Source: Dehalococcoidia bacterium
GTDB lineage: Bacteria; Chloroflexota; Dehalococcoidia; DSTF01; JACRBR01
Assembly (NCBI GenBank): GCA_015478665.1
Contig: JADMII010000014.1
Coordinates: forward strand, 1 to 64,000
Length of the DNA: 64,000 nt
Direction: 5' to 3'
The notes beneath the pieces were generated by a model. The model was not told the origin of the DNA. It saw nothing but the letters and a program-made list of their open reading frames with translations, and did not search any database. Positions 53,784 to 62,240 of this stretch are shown here, one piece after another. Made by a program: the position numbers and the translations under genes. Position 1 is the first letter of the stretch; each line of letters opens with the position of its first letter.

Positions 53784-54338
53784 CTACTTCGGGGCGAGCG
53801 ACGTCGGGATGGGCGTGAAGTCGAAGGTCACGCGGCTGCCGCTGCCCTGTGGTGCGACGGAGAGCGCCGCGAAGTGCGTCACCTGACCATCGGCGCTGAG
53901 GCGGGCGAGGTGCGTGGTGAAGGCGCCGGTGAGCGGCGTGTTCTGGGCGAGCTGCCACTTCGGGCTGCCCGCGAGGTGCTGCAGCACCTGCGTGCCCACC
54001 GCATCCGGCGGCGCGGTGGAGTTCCAGACGACGCGATACGCCAGCTGCGGGCCGCGTCCGGCATCGACGAGCTGCAGGTCGAACGGGAGGGGCGCGTCGA
54101 AGGGAATGGCGCGCAGGACGGCCTGCCGGCTGTACGGCGCCGGGTCGTGCGACGGGAACGGCGTGCTACCGGCGTACCACGCCGCGCCGAGGAACGCTGC
54201 CGCCACGATGGCGACCGACGCCGCGGCTCGCGCCCACACTGGAAGCTGGAGGCGGGAGGCTGGAAGCTCAGGCGGGCGTCGCTCAGTAGAGCCGCGAGAT
54301 TCGTGGGCCAGGGACGGCGCCCGAACGATGACCTGCAT
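53784..54338 (-). CDS. single-pass membrane protein of unknown function
   Basis: 184 aa. A cytoplasmic N-terminus of about 45 residues, one helix (AAASVAIVAAAFLGAAWYAG) and an exported beta-rich domain of about 120 residues (LQLVDAGRGPQLAYRVVWN, LARLSADGQVTHFAALSVAP, VTFDFTPIPTSL) with no cysteine. Codons for LPASRLQLPVW lie in a GCTGGAGGC-type repeat. ATG at 54338 assumed; another at 54374 is in frame. No recognised family. Overlaps nothing, and is divergent from the flippase gene. Confidence 0.6.
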   Translation of the reverse strand: MQVIVRAPSLAHESRGSTERRPPELPASRLQLPVWARAAASVAIVAAAFLGAAWYAGSTPFPSHDPAPYSRQAVLRAIPFDAPLPFDLQLVDAGRGPQLAYRVVWNSTAPPDAVGTQVLQHLAGSPKWQLAQNTPLTGAFTTHLARLSADGQVTHFAALSVAPQGSGSRVTFDFTPIPTSLAPK

Positions 54339-54504
54339 GCGTTCTCTGTCGGCGCGTCGGCGCGTGGTCGGCATCGGGTGATCATCTACGCCGACTGGGA
54401 TCCGGTGCGGGCCATCGAGCCTCCAGCCCCCGGCATCCGGCCCCGGCCGGCGGCCGCCAGCCCGCGCGCCGGCATGGGCAGCCGCGCGGCGAGCGAGCGT
54501 CCGG

Positions 54505-54543
54505 TAAGCTGGGGCGATGAGCGCTCCCGCGGCGGTGCCGTGA
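54505..54543 (+). promoter_or_regulatory. leaderless-type start and eight-codon leader peptide coupled to the flippase gene
   Basis: TAAGCT (54505-54510), six bases, then ATG opening MSAPAAVP and TGA. The TGA overlaps the GTG start of the flippase (GTGA). This would let ribosomes enter the leaderless transcript at the ATG and reinitiate at the flippase GTG. Inference from geometry only. Confidence 0.4.
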
Positions 54544-55565
54544 CCTCCTCGAGTCTGCGTCAGAAGTTCGTCATCTCGCTGCTGCTCGGCGTGCTGGTGT
54601 TCGGCGGCCTCGCCGCCTACGGCGACTTCCCGCAGCTCATCGCCCACTTCGAAGAGTTCCGTTGGGAGCTGCTGCCGCTGATCCTGCTCGTCACATCGGG
54701 CAACTACATCTTGCGCTTCTTCAAGTGGCAGTACTACCTCAGGCAGATCGGCGTCGTCGGGCTGAGCGCCGTCGACAGCTTCCTCATCTACTTCTCCGGC
54801 CTCGGCATGACGGTGACGCCCGGCAAGGCCGGCGAGTGGCTGAAGGTTCACCTGCTCAACGAGATGCACGGCACGTCGGTGACCAAGTCGACGCCGATCC
54901 TGATCGCCGAGCGCCTCACCGACGCGCTGGGGTTGCTGATCATCGCCGCGGCGGGCGTCGTCGTCTTCGGACGCAACCCGCTGATCATCGGCACCGTCGT
55001 GACGTTCGCCGGCGGCGGCGTCCTGGTCGTCTGGGTGCTGCGCCGGCGGCGGCTCTCGCACTGGCTGCTCGGCCTGCTGGCGCGGGTGCCGGTCGTGCGC
55101 CGGCTTGAGCCGCACTTCGAGGAGTTCTACGAGGGGACGTACACGGTGATGCAGCCGCGCGGCATCCTGCTGATGACGGCGCTCAGCGTCGCGTCCTGGT
55201 TCTTCGAAGTCGCAGCGTTCTACCTGACGCTGATCGGCGTCGGCACCGCTGGCTCGTTCGACACGCTGTTCAAGGCGGCGTTCATCCTGCCGATCGCGAC
55301 GCTCGTGGCTGCGCTGCTGCCGACGCCGGGCGGCCTGGGCGTGGCGGAAGCCGGCATCACGTCGCTGTCGCTGCGGCTGTTCAAGGAGATGACGAAGAGC
55401 ACGGCGGCCGTGGCGACGCTGATCGTGCGGCTGGCGACGCTCTGGTTCGGCGTCGGGCTGGGGCTGCTGATGTTCGCCGTGCTGACCCGGCGCCTGGCGC
55501 GCCGCGGCATCCGGCTCGACGATACGCCGCAGCCGGCGGCGGTCGTCGATTCCGGCGCCGGCTGA
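54540..55565 (+). CDS. flippase-like integral membrane protein (UPF0104/LPG-synthase TM domain)
   Basis: 341 aa, about eight helices. SGLGMTVTPGKAGEWLKVHLL, LIAERLTDALGLLIIA and LLPTPGGLGVAEAGI are the three diagnostic blocks of the YbhN/AglD/LPG-synthetase N-terminal family. Members translocate lipids or lipid-linked sugars. The polysaccharide cluster on the opposite strand fits such a role, but the substrate is unknown. GTG start, coupled to the short upstream peptide; it lacks its own Shine-Dalgarno. Confidence 0.85.
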   Translation: MTSSSLRQKFVISLLLGVLVFGGLAAYGDFPQLIAHFEEFRWELLPLILLVTSGNYILRFFKWQYYLRQIGVVGLSAVDSFLIYFSGLGMTVTPGKAGEWLKVHLLNEMHGTSVTKSTPILIAERLTDALGLLIIAAAGVVVFGRNPLIIGTVVTFAGGGVLVVWVLRRRRLSHWLLGLLARVPVVRRLEPHFEEFYEGTYTVMQPRGILLMTALSVASWFFEVAAFYLTLIGVGTAGSFDTLFKAAFILPIATLVAALLPTPGGLGVAEAGITSLSLRLFKEMTKSTAAVATLIVRLATLWFGVGLGLLMFAVLTRRLARRGIRLDDTPQPAAVVDSGAG

Positions 55566-55694
55566 GGCGATCCGCGCGCGGCCCGCCGTCGGCCCGCACG
55601 CGAGACGACCGGCGGCCAGACAGGCGACGAACACAAAGCGCCCGCGATCTGCGGGCGCGTCGTGTGCTATTCGATTGTGCTGTGCCGGCTCGTC

Positions 55695-56072
55695 TTAGCG
55701 GCGGCCGCCGCTCGGCGACTGGGCGCGGAAGCAGTCGCGACAGTAGACCGGGCGATCGCCGCGTGGCTGAAACGGCACCTCGGTGTCGCGGCCGCACGAT
55801 GCGCAGACGGCCGGGAACATCTGGCGCGGGCCCGACGAGTAGCCCCCGCCGCCGCCGTAGCCGCCGCCCCCGCCGCCGCCATAGCCGCCGCCACCACCGC
55901 CGCCGTAGCCGCCGCCATCGCCGCGCGACGCCTTGCGGGCGCGGCGGCAGTCGGGGCAGCGCTTCGGCTCGTTGGTGAAGCCGCGGCTGGCGTGGAATTC
56001 CTGGTCGTCTGCGGTGAAGGTGAACTCCCCTCCGCAGTCGACACAACTCAATAGTCTGTCGGTGTACGGCAC
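55695..56072 (-). CDS. double zinc-ribbon protein with Gly/Tyr-rich linker
   Basis: 125 aa. The N-terminal ribbon has SCVDCGGEFTFTADDQEFHASRGF and RCPDCRRARK (parts), a central linker of GGGYGGGGG repeats, and a C-terminal ribbon CASCGRDTEVPFQP...VYCRDC. Four CxxC pairs suggest two zinc sites. Proteins of this layout are often called 'zinc-ribbon domain' and may bind nucleic acid; the low-complexity GGGYGG linker could drive assembly. GTG start after AGGAGG. Expression appears controlled by the palindromic operator upstream. Confidence 0.82.
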   Translation of the reverse strand: MPYTDRLLSCVDCGGEFTFTADDQEFHASRGFTNEPKRCPDCRRARKASRGDGGGYGGGGGGGYGGGGGGGYGGGGGYSSGPRQMFPAVCASCGRDTEVPFQPRGDRPVYCRDCFRAQSPSGGRR

Positions 56073-56155
56073 CTGACGACCCTCCTGTGAGAACGTTTCC
56101 TTGTCGTCAGGCGTAGCGAAGGCCGTGGACGATCGCGGCGGACTTGGACTGGAAA

Positions 56156-56201
56156 CTACTGTTAGACGTCTAACAGTAGCAGAGTCGGCGGCCGCTTTCA
56201 A
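56156..56201 (-). promoter_or_regulatory. promoter overlapped by a perfect 24-bp palindrome
   Basis: On the minus strand: -35 TTGAAA (56201-56196), a 17-base spacer, -10 TACTGT (56178-56173). A perfect palindrome with half-site CTACTGTTAGAC (56156-56179) spans the -10 and presumed start site. The length and position fit an operator for a dimeric TetR- or GntR-type repressor. No such regulator is encoded nearby. Transcript leads into the zinc-ribbon gene. Confidence 0.75.
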
Positions 56202-56223
56202 CCGGTCGTGATAGGGAATATTT

Positions 56224-57165
56224 TCAGCCGCCGCACGGCCCGACGACCTCGGCGTTGATGCGCTCGTACACCTCGCGCTTCCACGGCCCCTGGCTCGTCA
56301 TGATCATCTGCGACACGCCGGCCTCCGCGTATCGCTCGACGATGCTTCGCACGTGCGCCCCCGAGCCGATCGGCAACTGGCGCTTCGCCTCCTCGGCCGA
56401 CATGCCGAGACCGGCGCCGAACATCGCTGCCACGCGGTCGATCAGCTTCTCGTTGTCGCTCACGACGATCGTCCCGAACGTCGTGATGGCGATCTCCGCC
56501 GGGTCGCGGCCGACCTCGCGGCAGTGCCGCGCCAGCACGTCGATCTTCCGTCGCACGATGTCCGGCGTGCCGGAGACGTTCATCACGTCGCCGTACATCG
56601 CCAGCGTGCGTAGCGTGCGCTTCTCGCCCCCGCCTCCCACCATCATCGGCGGATGCGGCCGCTGCACGCCTTTCGGCAGGAAGACGGCGTCGCGCAGACG
56701 ATAGTAGCGGCCGTCGAAGCTCACCGGCGCGTCGCTGTCGAAGAGCAGGCGGATGACGCGGAGGGCCTCTTCGAGCCGGTCCTCACGCTCCCGCGGTCCC
56801 GGGAAGGGGATGCCGTACATCTCGTGCTCGCCGGCGTGCCAGGCGGCGCCGATGCCGAAATCGAGCCGGCCGCCGCTGAGCTGGTCGACCGTCGCCGCCA
56901 TCTTCGCCAGCACCGCGGGCTGCCGATAGGTGACGCCGGTAACGAGGCAGCCGACGCGGATGCGCGACGTGCGCGCGGCCAGCGCCGCGAGGGCGCTCCA
57001 GCCCTCGAAGCAGTTGGCGTTGGGATCCTGGCCCGCGCCCGGCGGCAGGAAGTGGTCGAAGGTCCAGGCGCTGTGGAACCGCGTATCGCGGTCGAGGAAG
57101 GTCCACATGTCCTCGATCTCGCGCCACTCGACGTTGTTGAGGCTGGTCTGCAATCCGAAACGCAT
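56224..57165 (-). CDS. LLM-class (F420- or FMN-dependent) oxidoreductase
   Basis: 313 aa luciferase-like TIM barrel. FGLQTSLNNVEWREIEDMW, AWTFDHFLPPG (the DH cofactor motif), TSRIRVGCLVTGVTYRQPAVLAKMAATVDQLSGGRLDFGIGAAW (parts) and PPMMVGGGGEKRTL are typical of F420-dependent members. The hydride donor is probably reduced F420; the substrate is unknown. GAGAAGG precedes the ATG. The short repeat at 57184-57215 lies just upstream. Confidence 0.88.
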   Translation of the reverse strand: MRFGLQTSLNNVEWREIEDMWTFLDRDTRFHSAWTFDHFLPPGAGQDPNANCFEGWSALAALAARTSRIRVGCLVTGVTYRQPAVLAKMAATVDQLSGGRLDFGIGAAWHAGEHEMYGIPFPGPREREDRLEEALRVIRLLFDSDAPVSFDGRYYRLRDAVFLPKGVQRPHPPMMVGGGGEKRTLRTLAMYGDVMNVSGTPDIVRRKIDVLARHCREVGRDPAEIAITTFGTIVVSDNEKLIDRVAAMFGAGLGMSAEEAKRQLPIGSGAHVRSIVERYAEAGVSQMIMTSQGPWKREVYERINAEVVGPCGG

Positions 57166-57183
57166 CGCGGGGCCTTCTCGTTG

Positions 57184-57215
57184 CCGGTGACCGGTGACCG
57201 GTGACTGGTGACCGG
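57184..57215. repeat. tandem 7-base repeat
   Basis: CCGGTGA three times, then CTGGTGA and CCGGG. It lies directly upstream of the LLM oxidoreductase start. Similar CTGGTT/ACTGG words occur at 60387-60410. Confidence 0.7.
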
Positions 57216-57353
57216 GAGATGTTCGCGCGAACGATGGCCTGAGGCAAATCGCCCTCCGTCCTCCGAGCGCCGCCGCCAGCGTCCCGCACCCCTACCTGCG
57301 CGTGGCGCCCGGGCGGCCAGGTCGGAGCCGAGCAGCCCCGTGCCCCCGCACCC

Positions 57354-58424
57354 CTACCTGCGCGTGGCGCTCATCGCCTGCGCGACGAAGAACTGCCAGA
57401 TCTGGTCGGTCGCGTTGATCTCCTGCGTCGTCGGGCCGAGCGCGGCGATGTCGACGGGCGCGCCCGGCCAGGTGTGACCGCCGCCTTCGACGACGAACAG
57501 CACGACGGCGATGTCGTCGCGGCACTCGCTGTAGGCGACGCTGCGCACGTGGTTCGCGAACCGCGCGCGCGCCGGCTCGGAGGCGCAGCCGTCCGCCCTC
57601 GCCCACGCCGCCGCTGCATCCTCGATCGCCGGCGCCGGCAGGCCGCTGTTGGCGACGGTGCCGCCGGCGAACGGCACGAGCGGGTCGGCGGTGCCGTGGA
57701 ACTCGAGCACCGGCATCGCCTTCGCCATCGGACATCCCGGCGGATACCAGAGCGCGGCGACGATGCCGATGGCGGCGATGCGGTCCTGCAGCGAACAGGC
57801 GAGGCGGACGGACATCGCGGCGCCGCTGGAGATGCCGGTCGCGTAGACCCGCGCCGGGTCGACGCAGAGCGCGGCCTCGGTCGCGTCGAGCGCACGGCGG
57901 ATGAAGCCGACGTCGTCGGCGCCGTCTGGGAGCGGGATGAAGTTCCATGCCTGCGGCGTCCCGAGCGCGTCCGGCGTGATGGTGATGAAGTTCTCCTGCG
58001 CGGCCTTGCGCTGGAAGCCGGAGTAGAAGGCCTGCTGGGCGGCGTTCGAGCCGGCCCCGTGCAGGTTGATGACGACGGGCAGCGCCTGCCTGCCGTCGTA
58101 GCCGGGCGGCACATAGAGGACGTAGTGGCGGCCATCGGGCGTGCGCACGTCGCTGCTGCCGGCGGCGTAGGGCTTCGCCGGCGCACAGGGGGCGGCCGTG
58201 GGCACGGCGGCAACCGCCGAAGTCCCCGCCGCCGGCGACGAAGCGCCGGCGGGCGACGACGCCGTCGGCCTCGCCGCCTGCGCGCTGCCGGTCGCCGTGC
58301 GCGCCGCCGTCCGCTGCGCGCCGGTCGACGTGCCGCGCGCGCAGCCCGCCAACACGGCCGCCGCCACCACGAGCAGCGCGGCGAGGCTGTACCGGCGCAT
58401 CATCGACCGGTTCGCGGCGCACAT
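57354..58424 (-). CDS. secreted lipoprotein esterase of the PHB depolymerase/LpqC family
   Basis: 356 aa. The signal peptide ends in lipobox VLAGC (after RRYSLAALLVVAAA), so it is a lipid-anchored extracellular protein. A ~60-residue Ala/Thr/Ser linker follows. The alpha/beta hydrolase has the oxyanion INLHGAGSNAAQQ, nucleophile Ser in ATGISSGAAMS, Asp in FHGTADPLVPF and His in EGGGHTWPG. It cleaves polyester or feruloyl/acetyl-type esters. TATGAT (58436-58431), six bases before this ATG, selects it over the neighbouring in-frame starts. Confidence 0.88.
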   Translation of the reverse strand: MCAANRSMMRRYSLAALLVVAAAVLAGCARGTSTGAQRTAARTATGSAQAARPTASSPAGASSPAAGTSAVAAVPTAAPCAPAKPYAAGSSDVRTPDGRHYVLYVPPGYDGRQALPVVINLHGAGSNAAQQAFYSGFQRKAAQENFITITPDALGTPQAWNFIPLPDGADDVGFIRRALDATEAALCVDPARVYATGISSGAAMSVRLACSLQDRIAAIGIVAALWYPPGCPMAKAMPVLEFHGTADPLVPFAGGTVANSGLPAPAIEDAAAAWARADGCASEPARARFANHVRSVAYSECRDDIAVVLFVVEGGGHTWPGAPVDIAALGPTTQEINATDQIWQFFVAQAMSATRR

Positions 58425-58528
58425 CGCCCCATCATAGCGCCGCCCCATCCCGGGATGACGACAGCCCTCCGATCTCCGGTCTCCAACCGCACGCCTTCAG
58501 CCGCGCGCCTCCAGCCGCGCCGATGCGC

Positions 58529-58534
58529 CATAAT
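58529..58534 (+). promoter_or_regulatory. -10 box of a leaderless gene
   Basis: CATAAT, six bases before the GTG at 58541, with no Shine-Dalgarno between. Confidence 0.35.
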
Positions 58535-58540
58535 GGACGC

Positions 58541-59212
58541 GTGGTACGTCTGCCGTTGCTCGCTGCGTCCGACTGGGGGATCGCCATCGCGATCTTCCTC
58601 CTCCTCGCCCTCTTCGTGATCGTCGGCTTGGCGATCATCCAGGGCACGCGCGCCCAGCTGTACTGGCGCCGCCGCGTCGAGGACGGGGACGTCGAGGCGA
58701 TCAAGGCGCTCGTCGGCGACGAGCTGAACCGCTGGAAGACCGCCCGCATGCCCAGGGGCACGCAGCCCGCCGTCTGGCACGGCGTGCAGGGCGCCGAGCT
58801 GCTCGATGCCGCCCCCGACCGCGTCCGGCTCAGCGCGTCGGCCGAGGGCCAGTACGCGCTCGTCGGCAGCGAGCGACGCGAGGTCAGCAGCTCGCTCAAG
58901 GAGGGGATGAAGCTCACGGCGAAGCTCGCCGACTTGGTGCTGTACGACATCCCGAACGTGCGCCTGCCCTACGTCCAGGTCGACGTCTATACCACCTACC
59001 ATGACGGCGATGGCTCCGCCCAGCGTTGCATCCTCTCGACCATCGCGTCGCGGGAGGTGGCCGACGTCCTCGACTGGGACGATATGGATGCGGAGGAGAT
59101 CGTGCGGGCGTTCGGCGGCCGCTTCTCGCTCGATGACCGCGGCCGGCCACAGCCCATCGATCCCAACGCCGTCGGCCCGAGCGGCGTCCCCGCCGCCTTC
59201 TACGAGGACTAG
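58541..59212 (+). CDS. single-pass membrane protein of unknown function upstream of aroC
   Basis: 223 aa. One helix near the N-terminus (about 9-34; WGIAIAIFLLLALFVIVGLAII), then a cytoplasmic domain: helical ARRVEDGDVEAIKALVGDEL-like start, AVWHGVQGAELLDAAPDRVRLSAS and YVQVDVYTTYHDGDG. A C-terminal DMDAEEIVRAFGGRFSLDDRG follows. Not a recognised family. Its stop (TAG) abuts the aroC ATG directly, so it is probably the first gene of the shikimate operon. GTG start chosen because of the CATAAT box; an ATG six codons earlier is also in frame. Confidence 0.65.
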   Translation: MVRLPLLAASDWGIAIAIFLLLALFVIVGLAIIQGTRAQLYWRRRVEDGDVEAIKALVGDELNRWKTARMPRGTQPAVWHGVQGAELLDAAPDRVRLSASAEGQYALVGSERREVSSSLKEGMKLTAKLADLVLYDIPNVRLPYVQVDVYTTYHDGDGSAQRCILSTIASREVADVLDWDDMDAEEIVRAFGGRFSLDDRGRPQPIDPNAVGPSGVPAAFYED

Positions 59213-60382
59213 ATGCTGCGCTTCCTGACGTCGGGCGAATCCCACGGCAAGGGCCTCGTGATGGTCATCGAAGGCATGCCTGCCGACCTGCCGCTCACCG
59301 AGGAGTACATCGCCATCGACCTGCGGCGGCGCCAGGGCGGCTACGGCCGCGGCCGCCGGCAGAAGATCGAGCAGGACCGCGCCGAGATCATCGCCGGCGT
59401 GCGCCACGGGAGGACGCTCGGCAGCCCCATCGCGCTCTCCGTGCAGAACCGCGACTGGGTGAACTGGACGGAGGTCATGGCTGTCGACGCCATCGACGCC
59501 CAGGTCGAGCGGGTGACGCGGCTGCGGCCCGGGCACGCCGACCTCGCCGGCACGGTGAAGTACGACTTCGACGACGTGCGGCCAGTCCTCGAACGGGCGA
59601 GCGCGCGCGAGACGGCGGCGCGCGTGGCCGTCGGCGCCGTCTGCAAGCGCCTGCTCGAAGAGCTGGGCGTCAGCTTCCGCAGTCATACGGTGCAGATCGG
59701 CACGGTCGATGCCGTCGTGCCAGACGACGTCGACTGGGCGGCGGTCGAGGAGTCGCCCGTGCGCTGCGCCGATGCGGCGAGCGGCCAGCGCATGGTCGAG
59801 GCGATCGACGCGGCGCGCAACGCCGGCGATACGCTTGGCGGCGTCGTCGAGGGGCGGGCGCAGTGCGTGCCGATCGGGCTCGGCAGCCACGTCCACTGGG
59901 ACCGCAAGATCGATGGCCGGCTGGCGCAGGCGCTGATGAGCATCCACAGCGTGAAGGGCGTCGAGATCGGCTCCGGCTTCGGGGCGACGCGCCTGACCGG
60001 CTCGCGCGTCCACGACGTCATTCTGCCGCGGGAGCAGTGGACGGACCGGCCGTGGGCGCGCGCGACGAACAACGCCGGCGGCACCGAAGGCGGCATCACC
60101 GACGGCCAGGACGTCATCGTGCGCGTCGGCCTGAAGCCGATTGCCACGCTGCCGCGCTCGCTGCCCTCGGCGGACCTCGCGACCGGCGAGGAGATCGCCG
60201 CGCACTACGAGCGCAGCGACGTCTGCGTCGTGCCGGCGGCCGGCGTCATCGTCGAGGCGATGATGGCGATCGTGCTGGCGGCTGCGGCGCTGGAGAAGTT
60301 CGGCGGCGACAATATCCGGGAGACCGTCCGCAACTTCCGCGCCTTCGAGGCGACGACCGGCCCGCGCGCGATGCGGGAATAG
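59213..60382 (+). CDS. aroC: chorismate synthase
   Basis: 389 aa. Last step of the shikimate pathway: EPSP to chorismate with reduced FMN. FLTSGESHGKGL is the N-terminal signature, then RRRQGGYGRGRRQKIE, RASARETAARVAVGA (FMN-binding) and SGFGATRLTGSRVHD. NNAGGTEGGITDGQDV is the second PROSITE-type block. First of aroC-aroK-aroB. Confidence 0.96.
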   Translation: MLRFLTSGESHGKGLVMVIEGMPADLPLTEEYIAIDLRRRQGGYGRGRRQKIEQDRAEIIAGVRHGRTLGSPIALSVQNRDWVNWTEVMAVDAIDAQVERVTRLRPGHADLAGTVKYDFDDVRPVLERASARETAARVAVGAVCKRLLEELGVSFRSHTVQIGTVDAVVPDDVDWAAVEESPVRCADAASGQRMVEAIDAARNAGDTLGGVVEGRAQCVPIGLGSHVHWDRKIDGRLAQALMSIHSVKGVEIGSGFGATRLTGSRVHDVILPREQWTDRPWARATNNAGGTEGGITDGQDVIVRVGLKPIATLPRSLPSADLATGEEIAAHYERSDVCVVPAAGVIVEAMMAIVLAAAALEKFGGDNIRETVRNFRAFEATTGPRAMRE

Positions 60383-60445
60383 GGGGCTGGTTGCTGGTTA
60401 CTGGAGAGTGGTCGCTCAGGAATACGTGGCGAGTGCGTTGATCTG

Positions 60446-60490
60446 AGCTCCCCTCTCCACCGCAGTGGGGAGGGGCCGGGGGAGGGGTAG
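60446..60490. repeat. dispersed palindromic repeat, copy 6, overlapping the aroK ribosome-binding site
   Basis: CCCCTCTCC (60450-60458), loop ACCGCAGT, GGGGAGGGG (60467-60475), then CCGGGGGAGGGGTAG. Inverted orientation relative to copies 1, 2, 4 and 5. Its GGAGGGG end serves as the Shine-Dalgarno of aroK. Confidence 0.65.
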
Positions 60491-60494
60491 AGAG

Positions 60495-61040
60495 ATGATG
60501 GATGACCAGATCTGGCTCACGGGGTTCATGGCGACGGGAAAGTCCCGCATCGCACGGCCGCTCGCCGCGGCGCTCGATTGGCGCGTCGTCGATCTCGATG
60601 CGCTGATCGAAGCGGACGCCGGTGAACCGCTGCGGGCGATCTTCGAGCACGGCGGCGAAGCGGCGTTCCGCGCCATCGAGGCGCACGCCGTCGAGCAGAC
60701 GGCGCAGGAGGACCGCATCGTCGTCGCGACAGGCGGCGGCAGCGTGCTCTCGGCGGCGAACCGCGAGGCGATGCATCGCCGCGGCTTCGTCGTCTGCCTC
60801 GACGCCCAGCCGGGCACGATCCTCCGGCGGATCGAGGCCTCGGGCGCGCGCCTCTCCGGGCGGCCGCTGCTCGCCGGGGGCGACCCGCTGGCGCGGATCG
60901 TCGAGCTCAAGGCGGCGCGCGAACCGCTGTATCGCCAGGCGGACTTCATCCTCAGCACGGACGAGCTCTCGCCGGATCAGTGCACGCATCAGATCCTGAC
61001 CGCGTTCCGGGAGCGCACGGAGGTCGTGCGCACGCCGTGA
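60495..61040 (+). CDS. aroK: shikimate kinase
   Basis: 181 aa P-loop kinase. WLTGFMATGKSRIARPLA is the Walker A region (G-x4-GKS), VVDLDALIEADAG the shikimate-binding Asp, FEHGGEAAFRAIEAHAV the second binding block and ATGGGSVL the GGG Walker B-type loop. ARLSGRPLL is the lid. Phosphorylates shikimate with ATP. The ATG at 60495 is favoured by the GGAGGGG supplied by the repeat. The stop overlaps the aroB GTG. Confidence 0.93.
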   Translation: MMDDQIWLTGFMATGKSRIARPLAAALDWRVVDLDALIEADAGEPLRAIFEHGGEAAFRAIEAHAVEQTAQEDRIVVATGGGSVLSAANREAMHRRGFVVCLDAQPGTILRRIEASGARLSGRPLLAGGDPLARIVELKAAREPLYRQADFILSTDELSPDQCTHQILTAFRERTEVVRTP

Positions 61041-62122
61041 TCAGCGTCGAGGCGCGCTCCGGCCGCTACGAGGTGCACTGCCGCTGGGGCGCACTCGACG
61101 AGCTCGGCGGGCTGCTGCGCGGCGCCGGCATCGTCTCCGCCGACGCCGTCGTCGTCACGGACGACGTCGTCGGGCCGCTGTGCGCCGCACGCGCCGTGTC
61201 TGCGCTCGCGAGAGCCGGCTTCGAGGCGCGCGTCCACACCGTCGCCGCCGGCGAGTCGAGCAAGGGTCTGCGGACCGTCGAGGCGGCGTACGACCGCCTG
61301 TTGTCTTGGCGCGCCGAACGCACGACGCCCCTCATCGCGCTGGGCGGCGGCGTCGTCGGCGACCTCGCGGGCTTCGTCGCGGCGACGTATCTGCGCGGCG
61401 TGCCGTTCGTGCAGGCGCCGACGTCGCTGCTGGCGATGGTCGATGCCTCGATCGGCGGCAAGGTCGGCATCGACCACGCGCGCGGGAAGAACCTCATCGG
61501 CGCGTTTTACCCGCCGGCGCTCGTCGTCCAGGACACGAGCCTGGTCGCGTCGCTGCCGCCGCGGGCGCTGCGCGAGGGGTTCGCGGAGGTGATCAAGCAC
61601 GGGCTGATCCTGGACCCGCCGATGCTCGACGTGCTCGAACGCGACGCCGGCCGCCTGCTCGCCGTCGACCCGGAACGGACGACCGAGATCGTGGCCCGCA
61701 ACGCCGCGCTCAAGGCGCACGTCGTCTCCGCCGACGAGCGCGAGGGTGGCCGGCGCATCATCCTCAACTACGGGCACACGATCGGCCATGCGATCGAGGC
61801 CGTGACCGGCTACGGCGCCATCCGCCACGGCGAAGCGATCAGCGCCGGCATGATGGCGGCCGCGGCGATCGGCGAGCGCATCGGCGTCACGCCGCCGTCG
61901 GTGGCCGAGCGGCAGCGGTCGCTCTTCGAGCGCTATGGCCTGCCGCTGCGCCATCCAGGCCTCGACGCGGACGCCGTGTGCGAGGCGATCGCCTTCGACA
62001 AGAAGGTGTCCGGGAAGCGTGTGCGCTGGATCCTCCTCGAAGCGCCGGGCCATCCCGTCGTCCGCGATGACGTGCCGCCGGAGCTCGTGCGCGATGTCGT
62101 GCGCGCGGTCGTCGCGGCGTAG
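61037..62122 (+). CDS. aroB: 3-dehydroquinate synthase
   Basis: 361 aa. Converts DAHP to 3-dehydroquinate with NAD+ and a divalent metal. LIALGGGVVGDLAGFVAATYLRGV and QAPTSLLAMVDASIGGKVGID are the nucleotide and substrate blocks (parts). Metal ligands lie in REGFAEVIKHG and LNYGHTIGHAIE (Glu, His, His). GTG start overlapping aroK by four bases. aroA and aroE are not in the window. Confidence 0.95.
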   Translation: MISVEARSGRYEVHCRWGALDELGGLLRGAGIVSADAVVVTDDVVGPLCAARAVSALARAGFEARVHTVAAGESSKGLRTVEAAYDRLLSWRAERTTPLIALGGGVVGDLAGFVAATYLRGVPFVQAPTSLLAMVDASIGGKVGIDHARGKNLIGAFYPPALVVQDTSLVASLPPRALREGFAEVIKHGLILDPPMLDVLERDAGRLLAVDPERTTEIVARNAALKAHVVSADEREGGRRIILNYGHTIGHAIEAVTGYGAIRHGEAISAGMMAAAAIGERIGVTPPSVAERQRSLFERYGLPLRHPGLDADAVCEAIAFDKKVSGKRVRWILLEAPGHPVVRDDVPPELVRDVVRAVVAA

Positions 62123-62240
62123 CCGGCGCCGCTTTGGCACGCGCGCCGGCACGGCGGAACGGGCACTCGAGGGTCGGGGCAAGAACGGAGGCGGCGTGCA
62201 TACCGGTAGCGCTCGCTGGCAACAACCCGGCGCCCACCGC

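Noticed and set aside
58541-62122. Shikimate operon as a novel cluster
   Set aside because: aroC-aroK-aroB order is ordinary; only the first, unknown membrane gene is of interest.
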